Assembly (NCBI RefSeq): GCF_003260265.1 | Contig: NZ_QITQ01000003.1 | Span: 62,001-126,000 of the forward strand | Direction of reading: 5' to 3' | Source: Roseovarius amoyensis | GTDB taxonomy: Bacteria > Pseudomonadota > Alphaproteobacteria > Rhodobacterales > Rhodobacteraceae | Length of the DNA: 64,000 nucleotides | Shown here: positions 1 to 10,286 of the stretch, piece after piece | Numbering within the stretch: the stretch's first letter is position 1 | How the letters are laid out: each line of letters starts with the position of its first letter | The notes under the pieces: generated by a model | The model's input: the letters and a program-made list of their open reading frames with translations, nothing else | Database searches by the model: none | What the model was told of the DNA's origin: nothing | Program-made: the position numbers and the translations under genes

Positions 1-28
1 AACGGAATACCGATGGTGTGAGGACCTG

Positions 29-1066
29 ATGGCTGATTTCTTTGCAACTCCACTCGGCATAGCGGTGATTATTTTCGCCCAGTGTCTGGCCATTGTCGGC
101 TTTGTGATGATTTCGCTGCTTTTTCTGGTCTATGGCGACCGCAAGATCTGGGCGGCGGTACAGATGCGGCGGGGCCCCAACGTGGTGGGCACCTACGGCA
201 TCCTGCAATCGGTGGCTGACGCGCTGAAATACGTGGTGAAAGAGGTGGTCGTGCCCGCGGGCGCCGACCGCGCGGTGTTCCTGCTGGCGCCGATGACCAG
301 TTTCGTGCTGGCGATTCTGGCCTGGGCGGTGATTCCGATGAATGACGGCTGGGTGCTGTCGGACATCAACGTCGCCATCCTGTTCATCTTCGCGGTGTCC
401 TCGCTCGAGGTGTACGGCGTGATCATGGGCGGCTGGGCGTCGAACTCGAAATACCCGTTCCTGGGCAGCCTGCGCTCTGCCGCGCAGATGATTTCCTACG
501 AGGTGTCGATCGGGCTGATCATCATCGGGGTGGTGATCTCGACCGGCAGCCTGAACTTTTCCGCCATCGTCGCGGCGCAGGATACCGGATACGGCTTTTT
601 CGGCTGGTACTGGCTGCCGCACCTGCCGATGGTGTTCCTGTTCTTCATCTCGGCGCTGGCCGAGACCAACCGCCCGCCCTTTGACCTGCCCGAGGCCGAA
701 TCGGAACTGGTCGCGGGCTATCAGGTGGAATATTCCGCCACGCCGTTCCTGCTGTTCATGGCCGGTGAATACATCGCCATCTTCCTGATGTGCGCGCTGA
801 CGTCGCTGCTGTTCTTTGGCGGCTGGCTCAGCCCCATCCCGGGCCTGCCCGACGGCGTGCTGTGGATGACCGGAAAGATGGCGTTCTTCTTTTTCCTCTT
901 CGCGATGGTCAAGGCGATCACGCCGCGTTACCGCTATGACCAGCTGATGCGGATCGGCTGGAAGGTGTTCCTGCCGCTCAGCCTGGCCTGGGTCGTGGCC
1001 GTGGCGTTCCTGGCGAAATTCGAAGTGCTTGGCGGCTTCTGGGCCCGCTGGGCGATTGGGGGCTGA
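29..1066 (+). CDS. nuoH: NADH-quinone oxidoreductase subunit H
   Basis: Membrane subunit of respiratory complex I that links the peripheral arm to the proton-pumping arm and helps form the quinone chamber. The 345-residue product has about eight hydrophobic segments and the conserved family stretches around residues 44-56 ([13 protein letters not shown]) and 208-225 ([18 protein letters not shown]). A GAGGA ribosome-binding site lies a few bases before the ATG. The preceding bases carry stop codons in two frames (TGA at 19-21, and TGA at 27-29 overlapping this ATG), so the 3' end of an upstream gene, presumably nuoG, must lie there, but its frame cannot be decided. First gene of an intact nuoHI-J-KLMN run. 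Confidence 0.98.
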   Translation: MADFFATPLGIAVIIFAQCLAIVGFVMISLLFLVYGDRKIWAAVQMRRGPNVVGTYGILQSVADALKYVVKEVVVPAGADRAVFLLAPMTSFVLAILAWAVIPMNDGWVLSDINVAILFIFAVSSLEVYGVIMGGWASNSKYPFLGSLRSAAQMISYEVSIGLIIIGVVISTGSLNFSAIVAAQDTGYGFFGWYWLPHLPMVFLFFISALAETNRPPFDLPEAESELVAGYQVEYSATPFLLFMAGEYIAIFLMCALTSLLFFGGWLSPIPGLPDGVLWMTGKMAFFFFLFAMVKAITPRYRYDQLMRIGWKVFLPLSLAWVVAVAFLAKFEVLGGFWARWAIGG

Positions 1067-1069
1067 CAG

Positions 1070-1564
1070 ATGACGCAGATCGATTATCGACGCGCGGGCT
1101 GGTATTTCCTGCTGGGCGACTGGGTGCTGGGCTTCAAGGTCGGGTTGAAATACTTCTTTGCCCCCAAGGCAACGCTGAACTACCCGCATGAAAAGGGCTA
1201 TCTCAGCCCGCGTTTCAGGGGCGAGCACGCGCTGCGCCGCTATCCCAACGGCGAGGAACGCTGCATCGCCTGCAAGCTGTGCGAGGCGATCTGCCCCGCC
1301 CAGGCAATCACCATCGACGCCGAGCCGCGCGATGACGGGTCGCGCCGCACGACGCGCTATGACATCGACATGACCAAGTGCATCTATTGCGGTTTCTGCC
1401 AGGAGGCATGCCCGGTCGATGCCATCGTCGAGGGCCCGAATTTCGAATTCGCCACCGAAACCCGCGAAGAGCTGTTTTACGACAAGCAAAAGCTGCTGGA
1501 TAACGGCGAACGCTGGGAAGCCGAGATCGCCCGCAACCAGGAACTGGATGCGCCCTACCGATGA
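1070..1564 (+). CDS. nuoI: NADH-quinone oxidoreductase subunit I (2x[4Fe-4S] ferredoxin-like)
   Basis: Peripheral-arm subunit of complex I carrying clusters N6a and N6b, which pass electrons towards N2 and quinone. Two complete CxxCxxCxxxCP motifs are visible ([12 protein letters not shown] at about residues 65-76 and [12 protein letters not shown] at about 104-115). The length of 164 residues is normal for alphaproteobacteria. It starts 3 bp after nuoH, and its stop overlaps the next ATG (ATGA at 1561-1564), indicating translational coupling. Confidence 0.98.
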   Translation: MTQIDYRRAGWYFLLGDWVLGFKVGLKYFFAPKATLNYPHEKGYLSPRFRGEHALRRYPNGEERCIACKLCEAICPAQAITIDAEPRDDGSRRTTRYDIDMTKCIYCGFCQEACPVDAIVEGPNFEFATETREELFYDKQKLLDNGERWEAEIARNQELDAPYR

Positions 1565-1974
1565 GCGACACCAAGAACCCCTTTGAGGCCATGATGGCCC
1601 AGGCACAGGAGATGGCGCGCGCCTTCAATCCTGCGCTTGAAAGCTTTTCGCCCAAGGGGTTTGAAAAGCTGTGGCCGACCATGCCAAAGGAAATGATGGA
1701 AATGTCGTTCGGCCGGGGCCTCAACCGTGACGGGCTGGACGCCAAGACCAGGCTGCTGCTGACACTGGCCGGGCTGACCATGCTGGGCGCGCAAAGCGAC
1801 ACCCAGATCCGCATGACCGTGCGCCACGCGCGCGCGGCGGGCGCCAGCTCTGACGAGATTGCCGAGACCATCGCCCAGATGGCCGTCTTTGCCGGCATCC
1901 CCTCGATGACCCGGGCGATGGAATTCGCCCGCGAGGTGCTGGACGAGGAAACCGAAGGGGAAGACAAATCATGA
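1561..1974 (+). CDS. carboxymuconolactone decarboxylase-like protein inside the nuo operon
   Basis: A 137-residue, mostly helical protein. Residues 55-125 resemble the carboxymuconolactone decarboxylase (CMD)/AhpD fold: a helix with [15 protein letters not shown], then [17 protein letters not shown]. It lacks the CxxC redox motif of AhpD, so peroxidase activity is not supported. It overlaps nuoI by 4 bp (ATGA) and nuoJ by 4 bp (ATGA), so it is cotranslated with complex I subunits. A role in complex I assembly or stability is an inference from position only; no partner or reaction can be read from the sequence. Confidence 0.75.
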   Translation: MSDTKNPFEAMMAQAQEMARAFNPALESFSPKGFEKLWPTMPKEMMEMSFGRGLNRDGLDAKTRLLLTLAGLTMLGAQSDTQIRMTVRHARAAGASSDEIAETIAQMAVFAGIPSMTRAMEFAREVLDEETEGEDKS

Positions 1975-2579
1975 CCATTGCCGCGCTGTCCTTCTACCTC
2001 TTTGCCATATCGGCGCTTGCGGGCGGGCTGTTCACCGTCGTCAGCCGGAACCCGGTGCATTCGGTTCTGTGGCTGATCCTGACATTCGCCTCGGCGGCGG
2101 GGCTGTTCGTGCTGCTGGGGGCCGAGTTCCTGGCGATGCTGCTGCTTATCGTCTATGTCGGCGCGGTGGCGGTGCTGTTCCTCTTTGTGGTGATGATGCT
2201 CGATGTGGATTTTGCCGCGCTGAAGGCCGAAATGGCGAAATACATGCCGCTGGCGCTGCTGATCGGGCTGGTCCTGCTGATGCAACTGGGCATCGTCTTT
2301 GGCGAATGGCAGGTCTCTGCCGGGGCCGAGGCCGCGCGCGGCGCGCCTGCGCCCGAGGGGGTGGAAAACACCGCCGCGCTGGGACTGATCCTCTATGACC
2401 AGTATTTCCTGCTGTTCCAGCTGGCCGGGCTGATCCTGCTGGTGGCGATGATGGGGGCGATCATGTTGACCCTGCGCCATCGCCAGAACATCAAGCGCCA
2501 GGACGTGCTGGCGCAGATGTACCGCGATCCCGCCAAGGCGATGGAACTGCACGACGTCAAGCCGGGGCAGGGGCTGTGA
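1971..2579 (+). CDS. nuoJ: NADH-quinone oxidoreductase subunit J
   Basis: Small membrane subunit of complex I (ND6 homologue) between NuoH and the antiporter-like subunits. The 202-residue product has five hydrophobic segments and the family stretch [20 protein letters not shown] (about residues 59-78), which contains the pi-bulge-type TM3. The start overlaps the preceding gene (ATGA) and the stop overlaps the GTG of the following inserted ORF (GTGA at 2576-2579). Its last eight codons (DVKPGQGL) recur 616 bp downstream; see the repeat entries. Confidence 0.97.
   Translation: MTIAALSFYLFAISALAGGLFTVVSRNPVHSVLWLILTFASAAGLFVLLGAEFLAMLLLIVYVGAVAVLFLFVVMMLDVDFAALKAEMAKYMPLALLIGLVLLMQLGIVFGEWQVSAGAEAARGAPAPEGVENTAALGLILYDQYFLLFQLAGLILLVAMMGAIMLTLRHRQNIKRQDVLAQMYRDPAKAMELHDVKPGQGL
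2553..2579 (+). repeat. direct repeat, copy 1: native nuoJ 3' end (DVKPGQGL-stop)
   Basis: The last nine codons of nuoJ (eight sense codons and TGA). Copy 2 at 3169-3195 encodes the same peptide followed by TAA, with only synonymous changes (GAC/GAT, GTC/GTG, AAG/AAA); the shared core CCGGGGCAGGGGCTGT is identical. The pair brackets the inserted secreted-protein ORF. Confidence 0.85.
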
Positions 2580-3166
2580 GCCTGCGTTTCCACATATCGT
2601 GGTTTGCGCTGCTTTGTGCGCCCACACTGGCAATCGCTGATGACGCGATGATGTTGCCCATGGATGCTCTTTATGGAGGCGAATACCGGCTCAGGACCTC
2701 GGCTGAGAATAGCGCCGTTTGTCGGTCAGCGCGAAAGATCCAAGACAGAACTGGCGACGAGACGATCTTGTTCATGTTTGGTGAGCAACGGTTCTTTGCA
2801 TTTCCGATGACAGCGGCTCTTGCCGCCGAATTGTGGGATGCGCCGGACAGTCAGAAGCCGGACAGCGATATTGACATGAGACTTGTCGATTGCGCGAGCA
2901 AGACCATGAAGAGGACAAGCGCTGAATCGGCCGGTGTTTTTTTCGCCGATTTGAAGCAACGATTTTTGCAACGCGGATCAGGATTGGGCGACGACTACGA
3001 TTTCAGTGCCGAGGGGCGATTTCTCAGTGAGCAATACGCACGATTTGACGCGGGCAGGGGCAATTCCGTGATGAACCAGCTTGGCGATCTGTTCGGTTGT
3101 GCCTGCGCTGCAATCGCAACAGATGAGTTTGCCGATTCTCTCAAACAGTTGAGGTCGGAGCCCTGA
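2576..3166 (+). CDS. hypothetical secreted protein inserted between nuoJ and nuoK
   Basis: A 196-residue protein I do not recognise. The GTG start overlaps the nuoJ stop (GTGA). Residues 1-21 form a signal peptide (hydrophobic core [13 protein letters not shown] before DD), so the mature protein is probably periplasmic. It contains four cysteines after the signal (CRS near residue 49, VDC near 106, and CAC near 175-177), compatible with disulfides. Base composition is visibly lower in GC than the flanking nuo genes and codon use is looser, suggesting acquisition. It is bracketed by a duplicated nuoJ 3' end. It is not a complex I subunit by sequence; no function is assigned. Confidence 0.7.
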   Translation: MSLRFHISWFALLCAPTLAIADDAMMLPMDALYGGEYRLRTSAENSAVCRSARKIQDRTGDETILFMFGEQRFFAFPMTAALAAELWDAPDSQKPDSDIDMRLVDCASKTMKRTSAESAGVFFADLKQRFLQRGSGLGDDYDFSAEGRFLSEQYARFDAGRGNSVMNQLGDLFGCACAAIATDEFADSLKQLRSEP

Positions 3167-3168
3167 GA

Positions 3169-3195
3169 GATGTGAAACCGGGGCAGGGGCTGTAA
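3169..3195 (+). repeat. direct repeat, copy 2: duplicated nuoJ 3' end
   Basis: Encodes DVKPGQGL-stop, identical in protein to the end of nuoJ at 2553-2579 but with three synonymous third-base changes and TAA instead of TGA. It is a remnant of a nuoJ tail located after the inserted ORF. The synonymous differences suggest either an old duplication or import of the ORF with a nuoJ end from a related genome. Confidence 0.85.
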
Positions 3196-3208
3196 CCCCG
3201 CTCCACCC

Positions 3209-3229
3209 GCCCCGGGCCTGACCCGGGGC
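3209..3229. repeat. perfect GC-rich hairpin (8-bp stem) followed by TTTCGG
   Basis: GCCCCGGG, loop CCTGA, CCCGGGGC, followed by TTTCGG. It resembles a weak terminator or a dispersed palindromic element. It lies inside the nuo operon, 5' of nuoK. Very similar GCCCCGGG/CCCGGGGC palindromes occur at 61832-61852 and, in extended form, at 55153-55174. Confidence 0.6.
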
Positions 3230-3264
3230 TTTCGGCCCGGGAGGCCGGGAACCGAAACAAAGAG

Positions 3265-3285
3265 GTTCCGGGATAAGCCCGGAAC
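3265..3285. repeat. perfect hairpin (8-bp stem) 5' of nuoK
   Basis: GTTCCGGG, loop ATAAG, CCCGGAAC. Together with the hairpin at 3209-3229 it fills the 130-bp spacer between the inserted ORF and nuoK. No T-run follows, so it is more likely an RNA-processing or mosaic-repeat structure than a terminator. Confidence 0.55.
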
Positions 3286-3327
3286 GCGTTGAAAAGACAA
3301 GCGGACGGGGAAACCCGGAGGGACAAG

Positions 3328-3633
3328 ATGATAGGACTGGAACATTACCTGACGGTGGCCTCGACGCTGTTCGTCATCGGCATCTTCGGGCTATTCCTGA
3401 ACCGCAAGAACGTGATTATCCTGCTGATGTCGATCGAGCTGATGCTGCTGGCGGTCAACATCAACCTGGTGGCGTTCTCGGCCCATCTGGGCGATCTGGT
3501 GGGGCAGGTCTTTACCCTCTTCGTGCTGACCGTGGCCGCGGCCGAGGCCGCCATCGGCCTGGCGATCCTGGTCTGCTTCTTCCGTAACCGCGGCACCATC
3601 GACGTCGAAGACGTCAACGTGATGAAAGGCTGA
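3328..3633 (+). CDS. nuoK: NADH-quinone oxidoreductase subunit K
   Basis: Small membrane subunit of complex I (ND4L/MrpC homologue) with three transmembrane helices. The 101-residue length is standard, and the membrane-embedded glutamate of the family is present in [15 protein letters not shown] (about residues 32-46), with a second in [11 protein letters not shown]. The start at 3328 is preferred over an in-frame upstream ATG at 3289 because it gives the canonical N-terminus (MIGLEHYL) and has GGAGG spaced 7-8 bp upstream. It is separated from nuoJ by the inserted ORF and two hairpins. Confidence 0.97.
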   Translation: MIGLEHYLTVASTLFVIGIFGLFLNRKNVIILLMSIELMLLAVNINLVAFSAHLGDLVGQVFTLFVLTVAAAEAAIGLAILVCFFRNRGTIDVEDVNVMKG

Positions 3634-3637
3634 AGCG

Positions 3638-5701
3638 ATGGAAACGATCATCCTTTTCGCTCCGCTCGTCGGCGCCATCATCGCCGGGTTCGGCTGGCGC
3701 ATCATCGGCGACAAGGGCGCGCAGTGGCTGACCACGGGTCTGCTGTTCCTTTCCTGTCTGCTCAGCTGGGTAGTGTTTCTGGGCCATGACGGCCAGACCC
3801 ATTACATCCATGTGCTGGACTGGATCCGCTCGGGCTCGCTGGATGCGCCCTGGGCGATCCGCGTCGACCGGCTGACGACGATCATGCTGATCGTGGTGAC
3901 ATCGGTCTCGGCGCTCGTGCACCTTTATTCGATGGGCTACATGGCCCATGACGAGAATTTCGCCGAAGGCGAGAGCTATCGCCCGCGCTTCTTTGCCTAT
4001 CTGTCGCTCTTCACCTTTGCCATGCTGATGCTGGTGACCGCCGACAACCTGGCGCAGATGTTCTTTGGCTGGGAAGGTGTGGGGCTGGCGTCCTACCTGC
4101 TGATCGGCTTTTACTTTCGCAAGCCATCGGCCAACGCCGCCGCGATCAAGGCCTTCGTGGTCAACCGGGTGGGGGACTTCGGTTTCGCGCTGGGGATCAT
4201 GGCGCTCTTCTTCCTGACCGACTCGATCCGGTTTGACGATGTCTTTGCCGCCGCGCCGGAGCTGGCCAACACGCAGCTGACGTTCCTGTGGACGGACTGG
4301 AACGCGGCCAACCTGGTGGCGTTCCTGCTGTTCGTCGGCGCGATGGGCAAGTCGGCGCAGTTCATCCTGCACACTTGGCTGCCCGACGCGATGGAAGGCC
4401 CGACACCGGTGTCGGCGCTGATCCACGCCGCGACGATGGTCACCGCCGGGGTGTTCCTGGTCTGCCGGATGTCGCCGATTTTCGAATTCGCGCCCGAGGC
4501 CAAGATGTTCGTCGTCTTCATCGGCGCCATCACCGCGTTCTTTGCCGCCACGGTGGGGCTGGTGCAGAACGACATCAAGCGCGTGGTCGCCTATTCGACC
4601 TGTTCGCAGCTTGGCTACATGTTCGTGGCGGCCGGCGTCGGCGTCTATTCGGTGGCGATGTTCCACCTGCTGACGCACGCGTTCTTCAAGGCGCTGTTGT
4701 TCCTCGGCTCGGGTTCGGTCATCACCGCGATGCACCACGAGCAGGACATGCGCAATTATGGCGGCCTGCGCAAGAAACTGCCCGTGACCTTTTGGATGAT
4801 GATGATCGGCACGCTGGCGATCACCGGGGTGGGCATCCCGTTGACCCAGATCGGCTTTGCCGGGTTCCTGTCCAAGGACGCCATCATCGAAAGCGCCTGG
4901 GCAGGCACCGCCGGCGGATTTGCCTTCTGGTCGCTGGTTGTCGCGGCGCTGTTCACCAGCTTCTACAGCTGGCGGTTGATGTTCCTGACCTTCTGGGGCA
5001 CGCCGCGCGGCGACCAGCACGCGCATGACCATGCCCATGAGAGCCCCAAGGTCATGCTGGTGCCGCTGGTGGTGCTGGCCGCGGGCGCGGTGCTGTCGGG
5101 GATGGTCTGGTATGGCAGCTTCTTCGGCGATCATGCCAAGGTGAACCAGTTCTTCGGCATCCCGACCCATGCAGAGGCCGCCGCCGAAGGCACCCATGAA
5201 GAGGCCGCGACGGCAGAGACCGATGATCATGGCCATGCCGCCGGACCGCCGCAGGGGGCCATTTTCATGGCGCCCGACAACCATGTCATGGACGAGGCCC
5301 ACCATGCCCCGACCTGGGTCAAGGTCAGCCCGTTCGTGGCGATGCTGCTGGGGCTTGGCGTGGCGATCTGGTTCTACATCCTGCAACCCGGCTTGCCGGC
5401 CCGCGTCGCCCAGAGCCAACGGCCCCTGTACCTGTTCCTGCTCAACAAGTGGTACATCGACGAGCTGTATGATGCGGTGCTGATCAACCCGACCAAACGT
5501 CTTGCGCGGCTGCTGTGGCGCGGCGGCGACCTGGGGATCATCGATGGCTTTCTCAACGGTGTGGCGATGGGGATCGTGCCCTTCTTTACCCGCCTCGCAG
5601 GGCGGGCGCAGTCCGGCTACATCTTTACCTATGCCTTTGCGATGGTGATCGGAATCGTGGTGCTCATCACCTGGATGGTCTTTGCCGGGGGGGCTGAATA
5701 A
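3638..5701 (+). CDS. nuoL: NADH-quinone oxidoreductase subunit L
   Basis: Distal antiporter-like proton-pumping subunit of complex I with the long lateral helix. The 687-residue product contains the conserved [18 protein letters not shown] block (about residues 141-158; the TM5 glutamate sits in WEG) and [27 protein letters not shown] (about residues 246-272). Two histidine-rich cytosolic/loop stretches (about residues 462-474 and 520-550) are local additions. Its stop overlaps the nuoM start (TAATG). Confidence 0.98.
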   Translation: METIILFAPLVGAIIAGFGWRIIGDKGAQWLTTGLLFLSCLLSWVVFLGHDGQTHYIHVLDWIRSGSLDAPWAIRVDRLTTIMLIVVTSVSALVHLYSMGYMAHDENFAEGESYRPRFFAYLSLFTFAMLMLVTADNLAQMFFGWEGVGLASYLLIGFYFRKPSANAAAIKAFVVNRVGDFGFALGIMALFFLTDSIRFDDVFAAAPELANTQLTFLWTDWNAANLVAFLLFVGAMGKSAQFILHTWLPDAMEGPTPVSALIHAATMVTAGVFLVCRMSPIFEFAPEAKMFVVFIGAITAFFAATVGLVQNDIKRVVAYSTCSQLGYMFVAAGVGVYSVAMFHLLTHAFFKALLFLGSGSVITAMHHEQDMRNYGGLRKKLPVTFWMMMIGTLAITGVGIPLTQIGFAGFLSKDAIIESAWAGTAGGFAFWSLVVAALFTSFYSWRLMFLTFWGTPRGDQHAHDHAHESPKVMLVPLVVLAAGAVLSGMVWYGSFFGDHAKVNQFFGIPTHAEAAAEGTHEEAATAETDDHGHAAGPPQGAIFMAPDNHVMDEAHHAPTWVKVSPFVAMLLGLGVAIWFYILQPGLPARVAQSQRPLYLFLLNKWYIDELYDAVLINPTKRLARLLWRGGDLGIIDGFLNGVAMGIVPFFTRLAGRAQSGYIFTYAFAMVIGIVVLITWMVFAGGAE

Positions 5702-7248
5702 TGGATAACCTGCTTTCCATCACCACCTTTATCCCCGCCATCGCGGCGGTCATCCTGGCCATCTTCCTGAGGGGAGACGACGAGGCGGCGCAGCGCAACG
5801 CCAAGTCGGTGGCGCTGATCGCCACGACGCTGACGTTTCTGGTGTCGCTCTTCATCCTGTTCGATTTCGATCCCTCCGACACCGGCTTTCAGTTCGTCGA
5901 GGAACACCAGTGGCTGCTGGGGCTGAAATACAAGATGGGGGTCGATGGCATCTCGGTCCTGTTCGTGATGCTCACCACCTTCATGATGCCGCTGACGATC
6001 TTGTCTTCGTGGAACGTGACCACGCGGGTCAAGGACTACATGATTGCCTTCCTCGTGCTCGAGACGCTGATGCTGGGCGTGTTCATGGCGCTCGACCTGG
6101 TGCTGTTCTACCTGTTCTTCGAGGGCGGGCTGATCCCGATGTTCCTGATCATCGGCATCTGGGGCGGCAAGGAACGCATCTATGCGGCGTTCAAGTTCTT
6201 TCTCTATACCTTCCTCGGCTCGGTGCTGATGCTGGTGGCGATGGTGGCGATGTTCGCCGAGGCCGGAACCACCGACATCCCGACGCTGCTGATCCACGAG
6301 TTCGAGTTCGAGACCTTTTCGATCCTCGGGATTCACATCGTCGGCGGCATGCAGACCTTGCTGTTCATCGCTTTCTTCGCCTCGTTCGCGGTCAAGATGC
6401 CGATGTGGCCGGTGCATACCTGGCTGCCTGACGCGCACGTCCAGGCGCCGACTGCCGGTTCGGTGGTGCTGGCGGCGATCCTGCTGAAAATGGGCGGCTA
6501 TGGTTTCCTGCGCTTCAGCCTGCCGATGTTCCCGGTGGGGGCGGACGTGTTGACGCCGCTCATCCTGTGGATGTCGGCGATCGCCATCGTCTATACCTCG
6601 CTGGTCGCGCTGGCGCAGGATGACATGAAGAAACTCATCGCCTATTCGTCGGTGGCGCATATGGGCTATGTAACCATGGGCATCTTTGCCGCCAACCAGC
6701 AGGGCATTGACGGGGCGATCTTTCAGATGATCAGCCACGGCTTTATCTCGGGCGCGATGTTCCTGTGTGTCGGGGTGATCTATGACCGCATGCACACGCG
6801 CGAAATCGACGCGTATGGCGGGCTGGTCAACCGGATGCCGGCCTATGCGCTGATCTTCATGCTGTTCACCATGGCCAATGTCGGGCTGCCCGGCACCAGC
6901 GGGTTCGTCGGCGAATTCCTGACGCTGTTGGGCATCTTCCAGGTCAACACCTGGGTCGCGCTGGTGGCCACCAGCGGCGTGATCCTCAGCGCGTCCTACG
7001 GGCTGTGGCTCTATCGCCGGGTCGTGCTTGGCGAGTTGATCAAGGAAAGCCTGAAGTCGATCACCGACATGACCGCGCGTGAAAAGACGATCTTTGCACC
7101 GCTGGTGGTGATGACATTGCTGCTGGGGGTCTATCCCAGCCTCGTGACAGACATGATCGGCCCCTCGGTTGAGGCGCTGATCGGCAATTACCAGACCGCA
7201 CTGACCGAGGCCGGCACCGCCGCCGACCTGGCCGGGCTGTCGCATTGA
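5701..7248 (+). CDS. nuoM: NADH-quinone oxidoreductase subunit M
   Basis: Antiporter-like proton-pumping subunit of complex I. The 515-residue polytopic protein carries the family motifs [20 protein letters not shown] (about residues 135-154; conserved TM5 glutamate) and [20 protein letters not shown] (about residues 239-258), plus the lysine of the second channel in [10 protein letters not shown] context. The start overlaps the nuoL stop. Confidence 0.98.
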   Translation: MDNLLSITTFIPAIAAVILAIFLRGDDEAAQRNAKSVALIATTLTFLVSLFILFDFDPSDTGFQFVEEHQWLLGLKYKMGVDGISVLFVMLTTFMMPLTILSSWNVTTRVKDYMIAFLVLETLMLGVFMALDLVLFYLFFEGGLIPMFLIIGIWGGKERIYAAFKFFLYTFLGSVLMLVAMVAMFAEAGTTDIPTLLIHEFEFETFSILGIHIVGGMQTLLFIAFFASFAVKMPMWPVHTWLPDAHVQAPTAGSVVLAAILLKMGGYGFLRFSLPMFPVGADVLTPLILWMSAIAIVYTSLVALAQDDMKKLIAYSSVAHMGYVTMGIFAANQQGIDGAIFQMISHGFISGAMFLCVGVIYDRMHTREIDAYGGLVNRMPAYALIFMLFTMANVGLPGTSGFVGEFLTLLGIFQVNTWVALVATSGVILSASYGLWLYRRVVLGELIKESLKSITDMTAREKTIFAPLVVMTLLLGVYPSLVTDMIGPSVEALIGNYQTALTEAGTAADLAGLSH

Positions 7249-7261
7249 CGGAGGCCGCGCG

Positions 7262-8695
7262 ATGCAGGCTGATCTGAACGTAATCCTGCCCGAGATCGTC
7301 ATCTCGGTCTATGCCATGGCAGCACTGGTCCTGACCGTCTATTCGGGGCGGGACCGGATGGCGGGGATGCTGACCTGGCTGACCGCCGCGCTGCTGACGC
7401 TGATGGCGCTGTGGATCGGCGTCAATGGCGAGGGCGCGCGCACGGCCTTTGGCGGCATGTTCATCGACGACGGGTTCGCCCGTTTCGCCAAGGTCACGCT
7501 GCTGCTGGCGGCGGCCTCGGTCATGGTGATGGGGCAAGACTACATGTCCCGCCGCGGCATCCTGCGGTTCGAATATCCGCTGCTGATCGCGCTGGCGACA
7601 GTTGGGATGATGATGATGGTCTCGTCCGGGGACCTGATGTCGCTTTACATGGGGCTGGAACTGCAGTCGCTGGCGCTCTATGTGATCGCCGCGATGCGCC
7701 GCGACAGCGTGAAATCGACCGAGGCGGGGCTGAAGTACTTTGTCCTCGGCGCGCTCAGCTCGGGGTTGCTGCTCTATGGTGCGTCGCTGATCTATGGCTT
7801 CACCGGCACGACGCTCTATTCCGGCATCCTTGCCGCGGCCGAGGGGCACGCGCCTGTCGGTCTGCTGATCGGGCTGGTGCTGGTGATTTCGGGCATGGCG
7901 TTCAAGATCTCGGCGGTGCCGTTCCACATGTGGACGCCCGATGTTTACGAGGGGTCGCCGACGCCGGTCACTGCGTTCTTTATCACCGCGCCCAAGATGG
8001 CGGGGCTGGGGCTGTTCGCCCGTGTCGTGCATGACGCCTTTGGCGGCGTGGTCAGTGACTGGACTCAGGTGATCGCGGTGCTGTCGCTCCTGTCGATGTT
8101 CCTAGGCGCCGTCGCCGGGATCGGCCAGCGCGACATCAAGCGGCTGATGGCCTATTCCACCATCGCGCATATGGGGTATGCCCTGATGGGGCTGGCCGCC
8201 GGCACCGCATTCGGTGTGCAGGCGATGCTGATCTATGTCGTGATCTACATCACCATGAACGTGGGCTGCTTTGCCTTCATCCTCAGCATGGAGCGCGACG
8301 GCGAACCAGTGACCGATCTGCGCAGTCTCAACCTCTATTCCCGGGCGCATCCGGGGCGGGCCATGGCAATGCTGATCCTGCTGTTCAGCCTGGCCGGTGT
8401 GCCGCCGCTGCTGGGTTTCTTCGGCAAGTTCTACGTGCTGCGCGCGGCCTATGAGGGCGGGCTGGCCTGGCTGGCCGTGGCCGGCGTGATCGCCAGCGTG
8501 ATCGGTGCGTTCTATTACCTGCGCATCGTCTACTACATGTATTTCGGCGAAGAGGGCGAGACGTTGCAGGCCAACCGGTCGCCGGTGCAATGGGCGTTCC
8601 TGATGGTCTCGGCGGCGGTCATGCTGTTGGGCATTATCAACATGTTCGGCGTCGAAAGCATGGCACAGGCAGCGGCAGCGGCCCTTGTCAACTAG
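7262..8695 (+). CDS. nuoN: NADH-quinone oxidoreductase subunit N
   Basis: Third antiporter-like subunit of complex I (ND2 homologue). The 477-residue protein has about 14 transmembrane segments and the conserved [17 protein letters not shown] (about residues 130-146) and [21 protein letters not shown] (about 219-239) blocks. A GGAGG-like ribosome-binding site (GACGGAGGCCGCGCG) lies just before the ATG. Last complex I gene of the run; birA follows after 48 bp, so the transcript may continue. Confidence 0.98.
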   Translation: MQADLNVILPEIVISVYAMAALVLTVYSGRDRMAGMLTWLTAALLTLMALWIGVNGEGARTAFGGMFIDDGFARFAKVTLLLAAASVMVMGQDYMSRRGILRFEYPLLIALATVGMMMMVSSGDLMSLYMGLELQSLALYVIAAMRRDSVKSTEAGLKYFVLGALSSGLLLYGASLIYGFTGTTLYSGILAAAEGHAPVGLLIGLVLVISGMAFKISAVPFHMWTPDVYEGSPTPVTAFFITAPKMAGLGLFARVVHDAFGGVVSDWTQVIAVLSLLSMFLGAVAGIGQRDIKRLMAYSTIAHMGYALMGLAAGTAFGVQAMLIYVVIYITMNVGCFAFILSMERDGEPVTDLRSLNLYSRAHPGRAMAMLILLFSLAGVPPLLGFFGKFYVLRAAYEGGLAWLAVAGVIASVIGAFYYLRIVYYMYFGEEGETLQANRSPVQWAFLMVSAAVMLLGIINMFGVESMAQAAAAALVN

Positions 8696-8743
8696 ACCCA
8701 TGTGCCCGGGGGGCGTTACCCGCATCCCGGGTGATTGCACGGC

Positions 8744-9493
8744 ATGACCGGCTGGCCGGATGGATACGGGCGGCGCGTTCTGGCAGAGGTCGACAGCACC
8801 AACGCCGAGGCGCTGCGCCTTGCCCCGGGGCTGGCCGGCCCGGAATGGGTGCTGGCCCATCGCCAGACCGCCGGGCGCGGGCGGCGCGGGCGGGCCTGGA
8901 AAAACCCGCTGGGAAATTTCTCCGCCACGCTGCTTTTGCCCGATCCTGGGCCGCCGGAACGCGCGGCGCTGCGGTCCTTCGTGTCGTCGCTGGCCCTGTT
9001 CGATGCCTTTGTCGCCGCCGGCGGGCGGGCGCAGGGGCTGACGCTCAAATGGCCCAATGACGTGCTGCTGAACGGCGGCAAGGTGGCGGGTATCCTGCTG
9101 GAAAGCGCCGGCCAGCCCGGCGCGCCTGCGCCGCTGGCCATCGGGATCGGCGTGAACCTTGTCACTGCCCCCGCGCCCGAGACGGTCGAGGCAGGCGCGC
9201 TGCGCCCGGTGTCGCTGATGTCCGAAACCGGCATCGCGCCGACGCCCGAGGAATTCCTGGACCTGCTCGCATCTGCCTATGCCCGGTTCGAGGCGCAGTT
9301 CGCCACCCACGGCTTTGGCTCGATCCGCACCGCCTGGCTGGCCCGCGCGGCCCGTCTGGGCGAGGTGGTGACGGCCCGCACCGGGCGGGACGAATTCACC
9401 GGCACCTTCGAGACGGTGGACGAAGCCGGTAATCTTGTTCTAAGGACCGCAGAATCCAGGCGCGCCATCGCGGCCGCCGAAGTCTTTTTCTGA
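8744..9493 (+). CDS. birA: biotin--[acetyl-CoA-carboxylase] ligase (monofunctional)
   Basis: Activates biotin to biotinyl-AMP and attaches it to the lysine of biotin carboxyl carrier protein. Catalytic motifs are DSTNAEA near the N-terminus, the ligase loop GRGRRGRAW (about residues 45-53) and KWPNDVLLNGGKVAGILLE (about 102-120), followed by a small C-terminal SH3-like domain. There is no N-terminal helix-turn-helix, so it is a class I ligase without bio-operator repression. An in-frame TTG at 8735 is possible, but the ATG at 8744 gives the usual N-terminus. Placement after nuoN and before coaX is usual in alphaproteobacteria. Confidence 0.94.
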   Translation: MTGWPDGYGRRVLAEVDSTNAEALRLAPGLAGPEWVLAHRQTAGRGRRGRAWKNPLGNFSATLLLPDPGPPERAALRSFVSSLALFDAFVAAGGRAQGLTLKWPNDVLLNGGKVAGILLESAGQPGAPAPLAIGIGVNLVTAPAPETVEAGALRPVSLMSETGIAPTPEEFLDLLASAYARFEAQFATHGFGSIRTAWLARAARLGEVVTARTGRDEFTGTFETVDEAGNLVLRTAESRRAIAAAEVFF

Positions 9494-9508
9494 CAGGGGG
9501 GCGAGGGC

Positions 9509-10282
9509 ATGCTACTGGCCATCGACTGCGGCAACACCAATACCGTTTTTTCGATCTGGGACGGCGAACGCTTTCTGTGCACGCTCAGGACCTCGACCCA
9601 TCATGCGCGCACGGCGGACGCCTATTTCACGTGGTTCTCGACCCTGGTGAAGCATTACGGCATCGAGGCCGACATCACCGATGTCATCATCTCGTCCACG
9701 GTGCCGCGGGTGGTGTATAACCTGCGCGTCTTTACCGACCGGTTTTTCGGCTGCCGCCCGATGGTGGTGGGACGCCCCGACTGCGCCCTGCCGGTCGAGC
9801 CACACGTGGACGAGGGCACGTTGGTGGGGCCCGACCGGCTGGTCAATACCGCTGGCGCGTATGACCGGCACGGCGGCGACCTGATCGTTGTCGATTTCGG
9901 CACCGCCACCACCTTTGACGTGGTCGGCCATGACGGTGCCTATGTCGGCGGGGCCATCGCACCGGGGGTGAACCTGAGCCTCGAGGCGCTGCACATGGCG
10001 GCCGCCGCGCTGCCCCATATCGACGTGACAAAGCCCGACCACGCCATCGGCACCAACACGCTGGACTGCATGCAATCGGGGATCTTCTGGGGCTATGTCG
10101 GGCTGGTGCAGGGGGTGTGTTCGCGTATCCGCAGCGAATTCGACCGGCCGATGCGGATCATCGGTACCGGCGGGCTGGCGCCGCTGTTTGCCCAGGGCGA
10201 GGGGCTGTTCGACGTGATCGAGGACGATCTGACAATGCACGGGCTGACGGTGATTCACGCCCACAACAAGAAAAAAGGATGA
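9509..10282 (+). CDS. coaX: type III pantothenate kinase
   Basis: Phosphorylates pantothenate in the first step of coenzyme A synthesis. The 257-residue ASKHA-fold protein shows the phosphate-binding IDCGNTNT at residues 4-11, GPDRLVN (about residues 107-113) and DFGTATTFDVV (about 129-139). GAGGG precedes the ATG. It sits between birA and rnj with 15-bp and 4-bp gaps, which indicates one transcription unit. Confidence 0.96.
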   Translation: MLLAIDCGNTNTVFSIWDGERFLCTLRTSTHHARTADAYFTWFSTLVKHYGIEADITDVIISSTVPRVVYNLRVFTDRFFGCRPMVVGRPDCALPVEPHVDEGTLVGPDRLVNTAGAYDRHGGDLIVVDFGTATTFDVVGHDGAYVGGAIAPGVNLSLEALHMAAAALPHIDVTKPDHAIGTNTLDCMQSGIFWGYVGLVQGVCSRIRSEFDRPMRIIGTGGLAPLFAQGEGLFDVIEDDLTMHGLTVIHAHNKKKG

Positions 10283-10286
10283 GGGA

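Noticed and set aside
3614-5419. 601-codon open frame antisense to nuoL
   Set aside because: Low-complexity, His/Arg/Gln-rich translation typical of the antisense of a GC-rich gene; no ribosome-binding site and it lies entirely over a certain gene.
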